Shown piece after piece: positions 11,909-24,520 of a stretch of DNA of 64,000 nucleotides (position 1 is its first letter; the number at the start of each line of letters is the position of its first letter). Made by a program: the position numbers and the translations under genes. This DNA comes from Turnera subulata (lineage: Eukaryota; Streptophyta; Magnoliopsida; Malpighiales; Passifloraceae): assembly GCA_028386065.3 (NCBI GenBank), contig JAKUCV010004486.1, forward strand, positions 62,001-126,000, written 5' to 3'. The notes under the pieces are model-generated. The model saw nothing but the letters and a program-made list of their open reading frames with translations, was not told the origin of the DNA and made no database searches.

Positions 11909-14107
11909 TGTCTGGCTTGTACGATGAAACGGGCAAATCAAACCCCTACCTACAAGGAGAGGATTTTGTTTAACAAAAGAATTATCGCCACTAAGATTTC
12001 CTGGGATTATTCCTCGTTCACTTTGGCAAAAAACAAAATCTGGGAATTTGTAACGAGGAAGAACAGGTGGGTTTGCAACACCCACAAGCCTGCAAAAGTG
12101 CAAAACAGACAACGACAGTCTTGTAATATCACTAAACAAATCAAGTGTGTGTGTGTGTGTCCGTATAGGGAGAACTTCTCTACTTATTGTTTGAGGGAAA
12201 AAGTCAATGAGTTCTTTATATAGTTTTGTCACAAAACTAAATCACTTTGGAATAGTTTATCAGTTTGTCAGATGGTAAACATCATTAACTCCAGAAATTA
12301 TCGGAAGAATAGTTTGTCACTCCCTAGCAATAGTTTAATTTTAGAATATTCGCATGGCCCTTTTGAATTTCCAATAAGGTGAGGATCACTAGCATAGCAA
12401 TTAGCAGTTGTTTGATTTTTATCCTCATCCTCCCAATCATAAACCAACCAGATTATATTTATCCGGGTAGATATATAACTTAGAAAACACAATGGATAAG
12501 AGTGATCACCGACATTTTTAACCAAAAAAAAATATGATCACCGACGTGCCACAATGTTCGGGGTTGCAACTACGAGGCAACAATTTTGTTTCTAGTTTTT
12601 ATTTTCTGATGACAATATTAGATCATTGTCACTTTGAATGATTTTTGTGTGGCAACGAGGGTATGTATTACGACGTACTAATTCATTCCAAAGAAATTTA
12701 TTAGTATTAAGGAAATTTCGCAAAATGAAACCATAAATAAAACAGCCATAAAACAATGGTGTACATTGAACCAAAATAAATGTGTTTCGATTTTTATTCT
12801 TTTCGGTTGGTAGTTGTATTCTTACGGTTACTTGTGTTTCAACGACGATGGCGCAAGACTTGAATAAACTTACAAGTTACAACATAAATTTTTAACGGAA
12901 ATGACAAGAAACTCTATCAAATAGAAACAACAACTAACTATCATGACAAAAACTAATTGTGATGGCAAACATTTCCAAAAAAAACAAGGAATTATTGTAG
13001 CGAACGAGATGGAGAGAAAAAAAAAACGTACCAAAATCAAAAGGCCGGCACGATAGAGACACCAAAAAAAACCGAGACCAGGTATAATCCAGATCCAACA
13101 CATAATCTAGATCGTGTCCCATTTCCAGCCCTTCTTTGGAGTAAAGGATCCCAACCTAAAGGGCGGCAGGATAGAAACATGGTAAAAATCAAAGACCACA
13201 ATCTGCAACCAGACCCCATCATTTACAAAATACACGCTAATTTGGTAATGGACAAGCAGATGATGGATTGGGTTCATGGGACGGACCATTAGGGAAGTAT
13301 CCAACCCCCTCCACATCACAATAAACAACTTCCAAGAAACATTCGAAAAACAATGTTTTTCCTATCCTCTTCTAATCCATTTCTTCATAGCTGGTCACTC
13401 AAAAAAAAAATTCAAATCTGAGCAGGACTCTGTGGGAGTAAGTAATTTCAATCTTTTCACTCTTTTAGTTTGTTACCATTAACCTTCATTTAAAACATTA
13501 AAAACCTTAAGAAGTTAAGAGGTGAAAGGTGAGTAACAGGGCAAATAGTTATTTCATTGACCTTTGTCGTCTATCCAAGCCAAACCCCTACTGGGAAAAC
13601 ATTATTGTAGAACAAAACTACCCTCAATCAGTTTAACACTTAATTCACCATGGGTTCGTAGTTTTATCTCAACTCTTGTTTTAATCTTAGTGGTGACGCT
13701 ATTCATATACAGCCTTTACAATCACTTGCTACAAAACAATAATTAAGAAAAAATTCTGAAACCAAGCAATACAGTTTTGAGTCTTATTTTTCAGTGCAGC
13801 TTCGATTCATCTCGGGTGATATGACCAGCAACCAATGTTAAAGCTCCAACTATCAACAGAAAACAAAATGAAGCAAGACATGATCACTCCGCTAAAGATC
13901 AGGTATGTCACCGTTCAGTATCTGGAATTATATTCCCCATTCCCAAACAACGAAATACAAGATTTCGGAGAACAACAACTGGTCAGATATGCACAAAAAG
14001 GTTCATTCATTACCACTTAACCAGAGAGAATCCGTCAGAAAACTGAGCTACATCTGTCTAGGCAAAAACTTCCTACTTAAACTCGAACCATCTATATACA
14101 ACCTGAC
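11909..14107. other. 2.2-kb intergenic region
   Basis: This contains the PAP gene 5' region and a short GT run near 12146-12161. From 12.3 to 14.1 kb it is AT-rich with no recognisable gene. Frames of 60-94 codons here (for example 13905-14189 +) overlap the last exon of the next gene or lack any motif. Confidence 0.5.
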
Positions 14108-15746
14108 TCATTTGTTTACAGCCTGTGGCTTCGCGAAGAGAGGGGAAAGCTTCTTCTCCAACTCCAGTAGACTGAGAGATATCAAATAAGAAGATATGAG
14201 GAAAGTCAGAACATGAAAAGAAACAAACAAACCCACAATCAAATCAAACAATAAAGGAACAACGATTCAATCATGCTACACAGCAAATAACAAAGAAACA
14301 GTAATTACTCACATCTCATATTTCCGAACCGCTTCATTTCGTTTTGCCGCGTACAAATCACTATCTTTAGGTATATGGTTCAAAGGATTAACTGCAAGAA
14401 AAATCAGAAAGAAGCAATCATCGATAAACTTGTAATGCTAGGCTGGAATCTACTTATGGGGCCTTGTCAAGCCGTATTGTCCCATTATATTTCACACATA
14501 TACATTCAAAAAGCCCTGTTACTTTAGGCATTAAGATCTATTATCGGCTATTAGACAGATAAGAGCCTCAGTATGGTGCTAAACACCCATGTTCAATCAT
14601 TGCCTTTACAAAAAGATATGGAGAACCATCAGTCTAAAAGAATTACAACTTTTCTGTCTTAATTTTCTCCTCTTAAGATAACAGAGTTTTCACATAAACC
14701 ATCATTAATAGGATGAATCCCAGCACTCAAAAGCTGCACCATCATCAAAACACAACACAAGTACGATTAGGGAATGAACCATACCTGGAACAACTGCTGG
14801 CTGAACTGATTTCACCTCCACAATAGCAAGACTATTTGGGGACGTGGGTTTGTCCGGCTGCCGCAAACCCTCATCAAATCAGTTTCCAAAACCAAACATT
14901 TTGCTACTACCTTAAAGAAAACAACTAAAGAGCCAAAAGCAAAACATTCAACACAATCTGGCTAATACCTTCTTCTTTTCCCTCCTTTTCAGTATCTTCA
15001 TATGGCACTTCTTAATGTAATGCATCAAATGGTACCGAGAATGCCTAGAGCACAAATCCTCTCTAATCTCCGGGTTTGCATTTAACCATTCGGCTATATC
15101 CTTGGATTTCACCACCTCATCCCTATCCAACGACTCCAACCACGAGTAAACCGGTAACCACTGATCCGTACGTTGAAATCGAGCATGTGAAGCTTCACTC
15201 TGGTTATTCATTTCCTTCACCTGTCAAAACCGCAAAAAAAACAACAGCCACCCACTAACTCTTAAACTAGCACAGAAAACAAAAACCCTAATATAGAGTA
15301 AAAAAATAAATAAAAAATCAACCTATTAAGTGACAAAATCTAGCAAGCTATTAAATTGGCGTATCCGTATCAGGCCATTAGTTGCACTTGCCTTAAAAAG
15401 GAGTTAATTAAAGCAGATAAATCATAATCTTATCTAATTAGGGGTTATTTATTACCAAAAAGTCTGAAAATTAAAGCACTACCTGACTAGAGAGGCGCAT
15501 GTAGTGCTGGATTGAGAGGAGGCGGTCAATGAGATCGGCGCGAGGCATGGACTGGAGGTCGGCGGGTAAAGAGGCGTAATTGGAGTCGATCCAGGCCTCG
15601 ACCTCGGTTGTGCTCACGGCTTGGGCTCCAGGGAACGCGCTGATCCAAGCTCGAGCCATGGTTTCCCATTCCTGGGATTGGTTAGGGTTTTGGTCGATGC
15701 CTGGTCTCTGCTCTTCCTCTAGGGTTTCTGCAATTAAGTTCGCCAT
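14108..15746 (-). CDS. Conserved plant protein of unknown function
   Basis: Five exons on the minus strand (15746-15483, 15220-14969, 14857-14785, 14391-14313, 14171-14108) have GT-AG borders and consistent phases, giving 243 residues. I do not recognise a named domain. The first exon is acidic and helical with two short Trp-containing helices (EWETMARAWISAFPGAQAV, then EVEAWIDSNY). The second has RFQRTDQWLPVYSWLESLD, then a DLCSRHSRYHLMHYIKKCH stretch followed by a basic KILKRREKKK block that could act as a nuclear localisation signal. The last exons end in KDSDLYAAKRNEAVRKYEIL and a Leu/Glu/Lys helix. Internal order and complete exons suggest a working gene; a nuclear or chromatin role is only a guess. 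The open frame runs upstream to 15806 but has no earlier ATG. A foldback element lies about 315 bp upstream of its start. Confidence 0.82.
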
Positions 15747-16060
15747 TTTTTTTAGGGTTTTTTCTTTAATTTTTGTTTGATTTGTGTTCTTTTTCTGTAC
15801 CGCCAATATTGGTCGTTTTGATTTATTACGGTGGTGTTGTTCCCCGATTTGGTTTTACAGTTGGAAACGATGAAACTTGACAGTCCATCATAAAGGAAAA
15901 AAGGGCCAGAAAAAACGGCAGCGTATCGGTTTGTTTTGACTGGAATTTGGATTCACAAGACATAATGGATTGGGCTCAGGCTTAGAAAGGATGGGTTGGG
16001 CTCCGGTTTGAGACTGGCGGATTAGTCTGGTTTTTTTTTTTTTTTTATGAGAGGCTGGCT

Positions 16061-16503
16061 GTTAACCACCTTTTGCATACCTCAAGTTTTTCTTTTGTCG
16101 TGATCGTATACCTCGGAGTTTCTCTGTCCCTTTTATATACCTCGAAATTTAATTTTTTTCCTTTTCATGTACCTCGGACAGCCCAAGCGATGACATGGCC
16201 ATCTATCGGGGTCCACTTGACACGTAGCATAATGCCATTGGTGCCAAATGGATATTATTGTGGGTCCCACCTTATTCCTTAAATATTCTAGTTTGTGGGT
16301 CCCACAAAAATTCCCATGTGGCACCATTGACATTATGCCACGTGTCAAGTGGACCAGGGCAGATGCCCATTTCATCGTCCGGGCTGCCCGAGGTACACAA
16401 AAGGGACAAAAATTGAAACTCGGGGTAAATAAAAGGACACAGAAACTCGAGGGTATACGATCGGGACAAAAGGAAAACTCGAGATATATAAAAGGTGTTT
16501 AAC
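16061..16503. mobile_element. Foldback (long inverted-repeat) MITE-like element
   Basis: The two halves are near reverse complements. The left arm starts gttaaccacctttt and the right arm ends aaaaggtgtttaac. Inside, matching blocks include gatcgtatacctc with its partner near 16454, tccacttgacacgt with acgtgtcaagtgga, and ggtgcca with tggcacc. The arms are about 210 bp each around a loop near 16275-16300. No transposase is encoded, and a target duplication could not be settled. It sits in the upstream region of the gene at 14108-15746, where a transcript would fold into a long hairpin. Confidence 0.82.
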
Positions 16504-17383
16504 CCTTGGATTGAATTAGAATATGATTTTCCTTGATTTTCGAAATTAAGAATTATTACCAAAAAAAAATTCGCTCAGATTAAAGGAAAATAGAACTAAG
16601 GCATCACTTGTTCAATTTTCTTTTTGTTATAGAAGTATTCTTAATTTATCCGTTCAATTTTCTCTTTGTTACAGAAGTATTCTTTATCCGCTTGATGTTG
16701 TGGTGTTTTACTTGGGGATGATAGAATATATTGTAATTAGGCATACAATAACAAAACTATGATCACGTATGTAGATAATTAAGAAGAATCATGATTTCAA
16801 TTATTTTAGAGAAATGCAAAAAAGTGCTTTCAAATTGTTCATTCTCATGAATTATTTTATGCTATTGATTTTGCTTTCGTGGTTTGTGCTTTTGGGCTAG
16901 AACTGTATGCATAGAAACTCTCTGTATAGAACATGGAGCTTGCTATACAAGTAAGAGGGACATGCCATCCACTCTGTTTCCAAAGAACAATACAAACAAC
17001 ACAAAAGGCTAACACTACAAGAAATAAAATCGATCAACGATATGGAAGATTGAAAGGCCAGATCATACGTGACCCTGAATTAAAAGGCTTTCAATAAACC
17101 ATTTAACCTGGGAACCTAATTTCCTAGGGTTCAGAATAATTATTTAATTAAGCCCTTTCATGGGAAACTAATTTCATCTCATTCATTAAGGTTGGCGGCA
17201 TTTCGTCAATTATTTACTCAGGAAATACCATAATAATTTTACAAAAATATTCGTCAATGTATTCTACCCAAGCAGGCTACAATAGACCAAAAAGAAAGAA
17301 AAAAAAACACCTACAGTATCGATTAGAAGAAGAGCCAAACTTTATCAAAAAAAAAAAAAAAAAGAAGAAGAAGAAGAGCCAAA
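16504..17383. other. AT-rich spacer
   Basis: No gene is seen. Near 17327-17384 the string gaagaagagccaaac occurs twice around an A-run with GAA repeats, just past the stop codon of the TBP gene. Confidence 0.5.
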
Positions 17384-17959
17384 CTAGTCCTCTTCCTGAA
17401 CCACTCTCTTCTTGAATGCTTTAAGAACAGGATATATGTTATCGAACGCCGCCATGGTATCTTCCCTCTTCTTTGCCCCTGTGATGACAACCTTCCCCGA
17501 CACAAAGATCAGCAACGAAACCTTAGGTTTGGTCATGCGATAGATAAGACCCGGGAACAGTTCTGGCTCGTAATTTGAGTACTTGTAATGCATGGTTGCA
17601 AGATGCTCGAGCTTGATGGGGAACTGGACATCGCAAGAAGCCACAATGTTCTGGACCTTAAAGTCGACGAACTTGACATCAGGGTACCCTATCTTCTGGA
17701 CGATCCTCACGTACTTCCTCGCCGCCACTTTAGATAGCGCCTCGCTCTTGGCTCCGGTGCAGACCAGCTTCCCGGAGGCGAAGATCAGGGCGGTGGTTTT
17801 TGGTTCTTTGATCCTCATGATCACGGCGGAGAATCTGTGGGGGTTGTATTCTGAGTTGCGGGCGCTCAGGGCTATGAGCTTCAGGTCGAGTTTGCAGCCC
17901 ACATTTACAGTGGAAACGACATTTTGGAGAGTGGGGGTAGGGTTGGTGCACGATTGCAT
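17384..17959 (-). CDS. TBP: Intronless TATA-binding protein (TBP) copy
   Basis: A single uninterrupted frame of 191 residues covers both TBP saddle repeats. Repeat 1 has [32 protein letters not shown] and [18 protein letters not shown]. Repeat 2 has [33 protein letters not shown] and [20 protein letters not shown]. The four DNA-intercalating Phe positions (RF, LIF, LF, LIF) are kept. TBP binds the TATA box and nucleates TFIID/TFIIIB for all nuclear polymerases. Ordinary plant TBP genes are split by several introns and have a different ~20-residue leader, so this looks like a retrocopy with a replaced N-terminus (MQSCTNPTP). One residue is added in YPDVKF. The ATG at 17959 follows an A-run; the open frame extends to 17980 without another ATG. 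It is probably translatable, but expression is unproven. Confidence 0.85.
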   Translation of the reverse strand: MQSCTNPTPTLQNVVSTVNVGCKLDLKLIALSARNSEYNPHRFSAVIMRIKEPKTTALIFASGKLVCTGAKSEALSKVAARKYVRIVQKIGYPDVKFVDFKVQNIVASCDVQFPIKLEHLATMHYKYSNYEPELFPGLIYRMTKPKVSLLIFVSGKVVITGAKKREDTMAAFDNIYPVLKAFKKRVVQEED

Positions 17960-19116
17960 TTTTTTTTTTTTTATGAACAATGAGCTTGACGAGCGAGAAA
18001 CAATTTTACCTTATGACTAATTACATTTATACAGAGAAGGGGCAAGGCGGTTTGTTTTTTCATTTTATTTTTTTTGGCAATCCTTTACCGTGTAGGATTG
18101 TATATGAAGTATGAACTTTATATATTAGGGTATTATGTACGAGCTTTTAATTATTCGTTTTTTTTTTTTCTGGGGTTGACATTCACCATGTAGAAATTAA
18201 GAGAAAATCTTTGATAAGAAAAAAATAATGAAGAGAACATTAGTTTAGACGGCTTTTGTGTATTCCATCAAAAGGAAACAAATTATACTACATGTTTAAT
18301 ATGCATCACATTAACTATTAACCATTGGCATATTTATGCACCTAGATATTTTACTCTTTGATATGCATCATATTAATCAATAAATACTTTTAATAGAGGC
18401 TGAAACAACGCGAGGCTGGTCGCTGGTGATAACAAAATAACAACATGATGTATGCAGCGTGGCTAGCACATGTAGCCGCGTATGTGGACTTGCTGGAATA
18501 ATGGTAAACAAGATAACAATGAATGAAAAACAAAAGATAACAATGAATGGTTTTAAATTTTTTATGAAGTTTAGGTACATAAAATGGCAGAAAAATTAAC
18601 AATATTAAGTATTTTATCAAGTCGTGGGATGCTGTGGCTGATAAAGAGGGAGGTGGTGGGTGCTAAGGGGGCTGGGTCCTTGAAGGTTAGTGATTTCCTA
18701 TTTTGCAGTGTTAAAGTATTAAAAATAATGAAACTGTATCTGTTTGTAATCATCATTTGCTTGATCGCTCACATATTTAATTGATATACTTTTAATTTAG
18801 TTGACTGTTTAATTAACATTCCTAATTTATATTTCACTTGATTTACCTATCCAACCTATCCAACCGAGGTTTATGGCATTAAGTGAATGTTTTTTTCATT
18901 TTAAAAAAACTTGTAACACAGACACTTAGATCCGAATCAAAATTCAAAACTCAAAACTTTTTGCTAACTATCTTAATCAGAATATATAAGACTGAAAATA
19001 ATGCATTTGCATTTACATTACCGAATCGAACAGAGAGGAACAATAAATAAAGTGGCATCAAAACTTAAAATTGCCCCGAGAGACTGTCACTTCAATGTTT
19101 ATTGCCATTATCATGT
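17960..19116. other. AT-rich spacer between TBP and RIO1 genes
   Basis: No gene is recognised on either strand. The 66-codon frame at 18584-18784 (+) has no known motif and an AT-driven composition. Confidence 0.5.
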
Positions 19117-22100
19117 TTACCTAGTCTTCTTTGCTTTGGCCATTTTCTTCTTTCTTTTCTTTACAGCCTTTGGCACTTTACTCTTTCGAGCTTCCCTCTT
19201 CTCTTCTTTTACTTTCTTTTTATTCTCTTTCCTAGCGGCTTTTCTATCAGCAGGACACTTTCCCTCACTTTCAGATGTAGAATCACTCTCATCCGAATCG
19301 GTAAAGTCCTCTTCCTCCTCCTCTTCATCAGCCCGGCAGTCGGATTTACTTTCAGAAGCCTTAGAATGACCATATCCATGCTCCTCTTTGGAGTTTGCAT
19401 CTTCTTGTTGCCTGTCTTTTTGGGATGCAGATGAAAGAGCCTCCTTTAGTCCTGTAATAGTCTGATAATACATGTCACCAGTGTCCTGGCCACTTGTAAT
19501 CCGTATTGCATCCTCCTCGGCATTCTTGACATGATCTAAAGTCTTCGGTATATATGACTAACAAAAGCAACCAAAGTTTGCAAAATTAGGAAATTTCCTA
19601 CGCGCGCACACACACACACACACATATGGATGTCCTCATGAAATCAACCATCATATTAACACATGAACTATCATAAAATTAAGTTTGCCTTTCCCAGCAG
19701 AAGCTAAAGGAGAAGAAATTGTACATTTTCAAACGAATGCAAAGTGCAAACCAGTGAACAGATATAAAAAAATTGAAATCCACAGGAATTAACTCCGACA
19801 CTGAAAGAAAAATTGCACATGTTGTGCTTCCTGTCTCAAACTTCTTTGCAATTTGTTTCACATGCAATCCCATTACCAAATTTGATGGATCATCTGCCCA
19901 TCACGAAAAAGTACTAACCTGGACGAATACTGAGTCTGCAATTTCATCCTCAGCAGTTACTTCTCTTTCCAAAATCTTTTGCTGAACCTGATACAAGTAT
20001 GAGTAGTCAGTCACAAAAGAGTTCTCATATGACGGTTTTTTAGAAAAAACAAAAGGAAGGAGACTAACCTCTTCCAAATAACTATCTACAGAATCATCCG
20101 TAATACTTGGATCAACTATGAAGTCAAACAGCTCTCGTATAGTCATGACCGCTACACCATGTTTCTTAAAAAAATCCTGCATGCCATCACTGCTTAGCAA
20201 TTTTTTTCCTCAAGGACAGGCATTCTTATTTATGTATAAGAAACAACATAACCTTGTAACCCAAGAAATTTCATGGACAGCACTCACAGAAACATGAAGG
20301 CAGTCTTCACGCAAGAAATCAAGGGCATGAGGGTGGTCAAGATCAACAGCTTGAGAGACATCAATTATGTGCAAATGACCCTACAGAACAAGGCAATAAT
20401 TTGCTTAAATTATGAAGGACAACATGAAATGATATTTCTTCAGCAGTCAAAAAAATAAGGATTTAAATCGTTTGCACCAAGCCAGGCGAAATTAGTTTCT
20501 TATTTTCTTTTCCCAGTACACTGAAACAGGACAGCAAGTCGCGCTTGCTAAGGAAGAGAAATTCACCTCGAAACATAATATATTGTATTCACTGAGGTCT
20601 CCATGTACCAATTTGCACTTCTGGTATAATGTCCGCATCACAATGACCAACTGGCAAACAATAATCCAACAAATGATTGGTATTACCAAAACAAAATCTA
20701 GATGGAAACTTCCACACTTTCATCATAGTCTAAATAATATGATAACAAAAGCATCTGCTGATCTTGCCAGTTTAGGTGGCTTATTAGACTTGGCATAATG
20801 CCTGAAGCATACTAGTTATAGATATTATCCCTCCTCTAACCATAACCAGTTTTTTTTTGGAAAGAATACACACCTCCATGTAACCTTCACGTAACTTGTC
20901 CAGTGATAAGGAAGCATCCTTTAAACGAGGTGCGGCCCAACCACCCTTACCTACAATGAAATTATAACCAAATAGAGAGTTGGTAACTCCAAATGAAACA
21001 AATGTAATATTAAAACTAAGGTGCAGAAAGGAAATTCAGCCACATGCTGACGAAATTATATTTCTCCCAGGGGAAAAAGCATAAGGAGAAATTCCATAAG
21101 ATATTATGAACGATATCGGATGAAATTAAGACACAACATACACCCACTATTCTACCATGCAGAACATTAAACAGAGCAGGGTATAATACCTATGAATTCC
21201 ATGACCAGAACATGAAGTCTCAAAAGATATGGAGTAGGGCATCTGATTCCTGCTGCCTTTAGCCTGTAGTTCAAAACCAAAAAAAAAAAATCATATTGCA
21301 ACAGGAAAATTAGACGATGCAAAGCAATAGGTTTTCACCGTGTGTAATAAGGGTTTAAGGATCATAATTACGGCAAACATTGTTATGGAAGATGTAAAAG
21401 TGAAAGAATCCCACTGACTACCAAAAAGATTGAGAACTTAAGATGTCACCCATGAATAATCAGGATAAAGAACTAAGAGACTGTTGGATGATTCAAAGCC
21501 CTAAATTCATGAATTGGATTGGTATGATAGAAGTAAAGGTAAATTATCAATCGCCCAACCAATAATTCAGAGTCAGCTTACCTCAAAAGATTCCTATGTT
21601 CTTTTTCAGCCCATGTCTTCACCATTTTTCTAGGATTGTGCTTGCAGTAGCCATATCTGAAACGGTAGTCACCCTGAACATACCGATCACGATCCCTGAA
21701 ATTATTTACAAGCCAAAATATGAATTCTTTTTCCCTCTGCTTAAGTAAGATAAGTTCATGATAAATCTAAAAGGAGAGAAAATATCCAAGAAATATGAAG
21801 CCCACTAGCAAGCTTACTTTAGCGAGGCAGACGGAGGAAGAAAACTTTTTCCGTGTAGACAAATCAAAATTAAAATGGATGAAATAGTGAGGGACATCTA
21901 TCTCCAACGGACAGATTTACTTACTTGAAAACCAAAACAGAAGTTTTGTACACCTTGATTGCCAATTCCTGACCATCAGATTTTGTTGCATGATAGACAT
22001 TTGCCTAGAAATAAGTAAAAAAGAAGTTTCCAAAACATTAGATGGTAAAACAAATCCCAGAAATTCAGAACCCATAACCAGCTAAGAATACCCAAAACAA

Positions 22101-22842
22101 GACAATGTCTGGTTCGTGTCACATACGCACCTCTTTTCCAGTTGAAATACAGCCATTCATATCATTAAATACACCCCGATTCAACATTTTGAACAGAACC
22201 ATCCGGGTCCTCGGATCAAGAGCCTGAACCAAAACACAAAAGAATTACACAATTTCCACAGTAAGATAGTGAACAATCAACAATGGAAATACTCAAGCGA
22301 AGCAAACCTGCTCAACGGTGGCGCGATCGGCTTTCTCAGTGGTTCTAGTTTTACCAATGGCCATGCCCCGAACACTATCCCGAATTGCAGTCGTAACAGA
22401 ATTAGACATGCCTACGTTCATCCTCCCTTCCCATTCCTAACAAACGCAAATACACAGCAACATTCTCTTTTCTTTTAAGATATCCAATCCCTAAAATCAA
22501 AAACTTTTTTAAAAAGATTAGGTCTGAATTGCAATTTGGTACCTCTAACGGCGAAGCACGGATGTGATGGGAGAACTTCTGGTTGCGATTAGAGAGAGGC
22601 TGAAGGGTGGAGGAACTGGAGCGGGAGTGGTGGCCACCGTGAGCATTGGGGCGTCTGGCGTTCAGCGCAATTGGTCCGTCAACTGCTTCGTCGTCGTCTT
22701 TGGAGTCTAACCAATCCAAGGCGTCCCCGATTTCGGAGTCTGATGACCACACCTCCTCTTCCTCTTCCTCTACCTCGTCTTCTTCTTCTCCATTGAGGAC
22801 TTCAGTTTTTGGCTGCTCCGGTTTCTCTTCGACGAGCGACAT
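19117..22842 (-). CDS. RIO1: RIO1 atypical serine kinase/ATPase
   Basis: Twelve exons on the minus strand (22842-22543, 22436-22308, 22223-22131, 22004-21925, 21695-21582, 21263-21190, 20950-20874, 20650-20567, 20380-20288, 20176-20069, 19987-19919, 19557-19117) close in phase to 553 residues. The flexible ATP loop STGKEANVYHA (about 169-179), the Lys strand LAIKVYK, catalytic HGDLSEYN (305-312) and metal-binding IIDVSQAVD (Asp 324) are all present, in the RIO1 rather than RIO2 form. The N-terminus is Glu/Asp-rich and the C-terminus strongly Lys/Arg-rich, as usual for RIO1. It acts in the last cytoplasmic steps of 40S ribosome maturation, helping release factors and process 18S rRNA. The start is ATG 22842 (MSLVEEKP), because the open frame upstream has no earlier ATG. 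Confidence 0.93.
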
Positions 22843-24520
22843 GCTTTCCGTTGTGCACGGCAAGGGATGTTTTTTCGGGTGGTAGTTTTCGTTGATTAGC
22901 TACGGCGGTTCACATCTGTGTTTCAATAAGCTAGGGTTTAGTGGTTTTAGTAGTTTAAAACGACCGTTCAAAAAGGGAGAAGTGTCTTTCTAACGGTGGG
23001 TTCTCATTTAGAAGATGCCATGTAGGAGTGAGAGAATAGAAGCAGGACTAGAGGGGCAGTAAGTAGAGTAGAGTAGAGAGTAGAGTATCCTGAAATGACG
23101 TCGTTCCAATGTAAGGAAGGGCATTATTTACGATTGAACGACTTGTCTCTCCCATAAACAAACATGCGTGATGGATGTCTGGACTTTTCGTCTGGGCGAG
23201 ACATTTGATCTGGACTTTGGTGTAACCGGTTTGGACCTTTTATATTGGGCCAGATTATTATATTGGATCGTTCCCTCTATTTCGTTTTAACGTTTAATAT
23301 TTTTTTAGCCCATGTTCTTACGTTTGAAATTAAAGAATTACATCGGAATGAGAAAAAAAATTAAACTTTAATTATAAAATTTTAATAAAAAAGAACACTC
23401 AGAGAATGATGTGAAGAAAAGAAATCATTAAATATCCCATGCAAATCTCATTTGGGGTAGAGTCAAATGCGCTACATGTATACTGTAATATCACTGGCTT
23501 AACCAGGTCTTATAGCAAATTTTTAGCGCAATAAAACCTGTGACTCCTCCCATTATTGTATTTTACTCTCCCTCTACTATGTAATGATGAGGACACATCT
23601 AGGGCCTCTCCAACCATAGCTATTTCGAAACACATAAATTTTGCTATTTTTTTTTTTTAAAAAGAGGGGATAAAGTAAGGAAATTTATTAAAATCTTTCT
23701 CGCTTCATGAAGTAGTTTTTATCAATCAATACTATTCTCTCTTTTCATAGAACACTATTGCACTACAGGTCTTTTCATATATGGATGAAAATTATCGTTT
23801 TGACCAGGGGCAACAGCATCAAATTATCAACGTTTGCACGCGCAGTTGGGATGTGGAACCGATGGAACCAATTTTTTTGCCAAGTAAATCGTTATTATTA
23901 TTCTATCCAAGACATAATGGCGGGTCATTTAAGCAAAATCAGTGATTGTCGAGTCGTATCATACAAGATTTCGGCATTCACTCTCTAGTCCTAATGGTTT
24001 AGTGGCGTTCAACATGTTTTGTGGCCCTATAGCTGTCGCCTCCCGATAACAATTGACGCTGATTTTATTTATTTTTTTTTTAAAGTGTATTACGTGCCAC
24101 ATAAACAATTCTGCCAAATTTGACTGCAATGCATGATGGATGAGAAATGCGGTTACCCTCGTCACTGTAGACACATTAATTACAACAGGCTAACTAAATA
24201 GTTTTCAAAATTCAATCTTAAAAGTGTAAAATATTCACCATAAAAGTGAGAAAAAACTAATATTTACAAATACCAAATAAAACAAAACAATAGTAGTAAG
24301 TACTAACTAAAAGCCCTGCCTTTAGTCAAAGAAAAAACTAAAAACCTTGTCATTAATAACATTCCAAATCTAGAGCACGTTGTCATCCTGGAAAACATAA
24401 ATAATTTCCAAAATCAATTTTTTTTTTACTCTTAACCTGTTATAGTATGTACAGAATCAAAAAATAAAATAGAATAAGAATGATAAAAACTTGTTCTCCC
24501 AATATATTCCTAATCAATTA
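22843..24520. other. 1.7-kb intergenic region
   Basis: This contains the RIO1 promoter and the downstream side of the F-box/MYND gene. No coding region or repeat is recognised. A short purine-rich run of gagta/gagag units lies near 23058-23085. Confidence 0.5.

Noticed and set aside
11690..12232. 180-codon minus frame extending the PAP gene upstream
   Set aside because: The signal peptide begins at the ATG at 11908. The upstream extension has no family similarity and would bury the signal sequence.
12298..13750. Several 60-77 codon frames between the PAP gene and the next gene
   Set aside because: AT-driven composition, overlapping on both strands, no motifs or splice structure.
15744..15806. 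N-terminal extension of the unknown gene to 15806
   Set aside because: The extra codons begin with TTG, and no ATG lies upstream of 15746 in that frame.
17327..17384. Repeated gaagaagagccaaac as target duplication with poly-A tail of a TBP retrocopy
   Set aside because: Both copies are on the same side (downstream) of the gene and the homopolymer is poly-T in gene orientation, so it does not fit a retrocopy tail.
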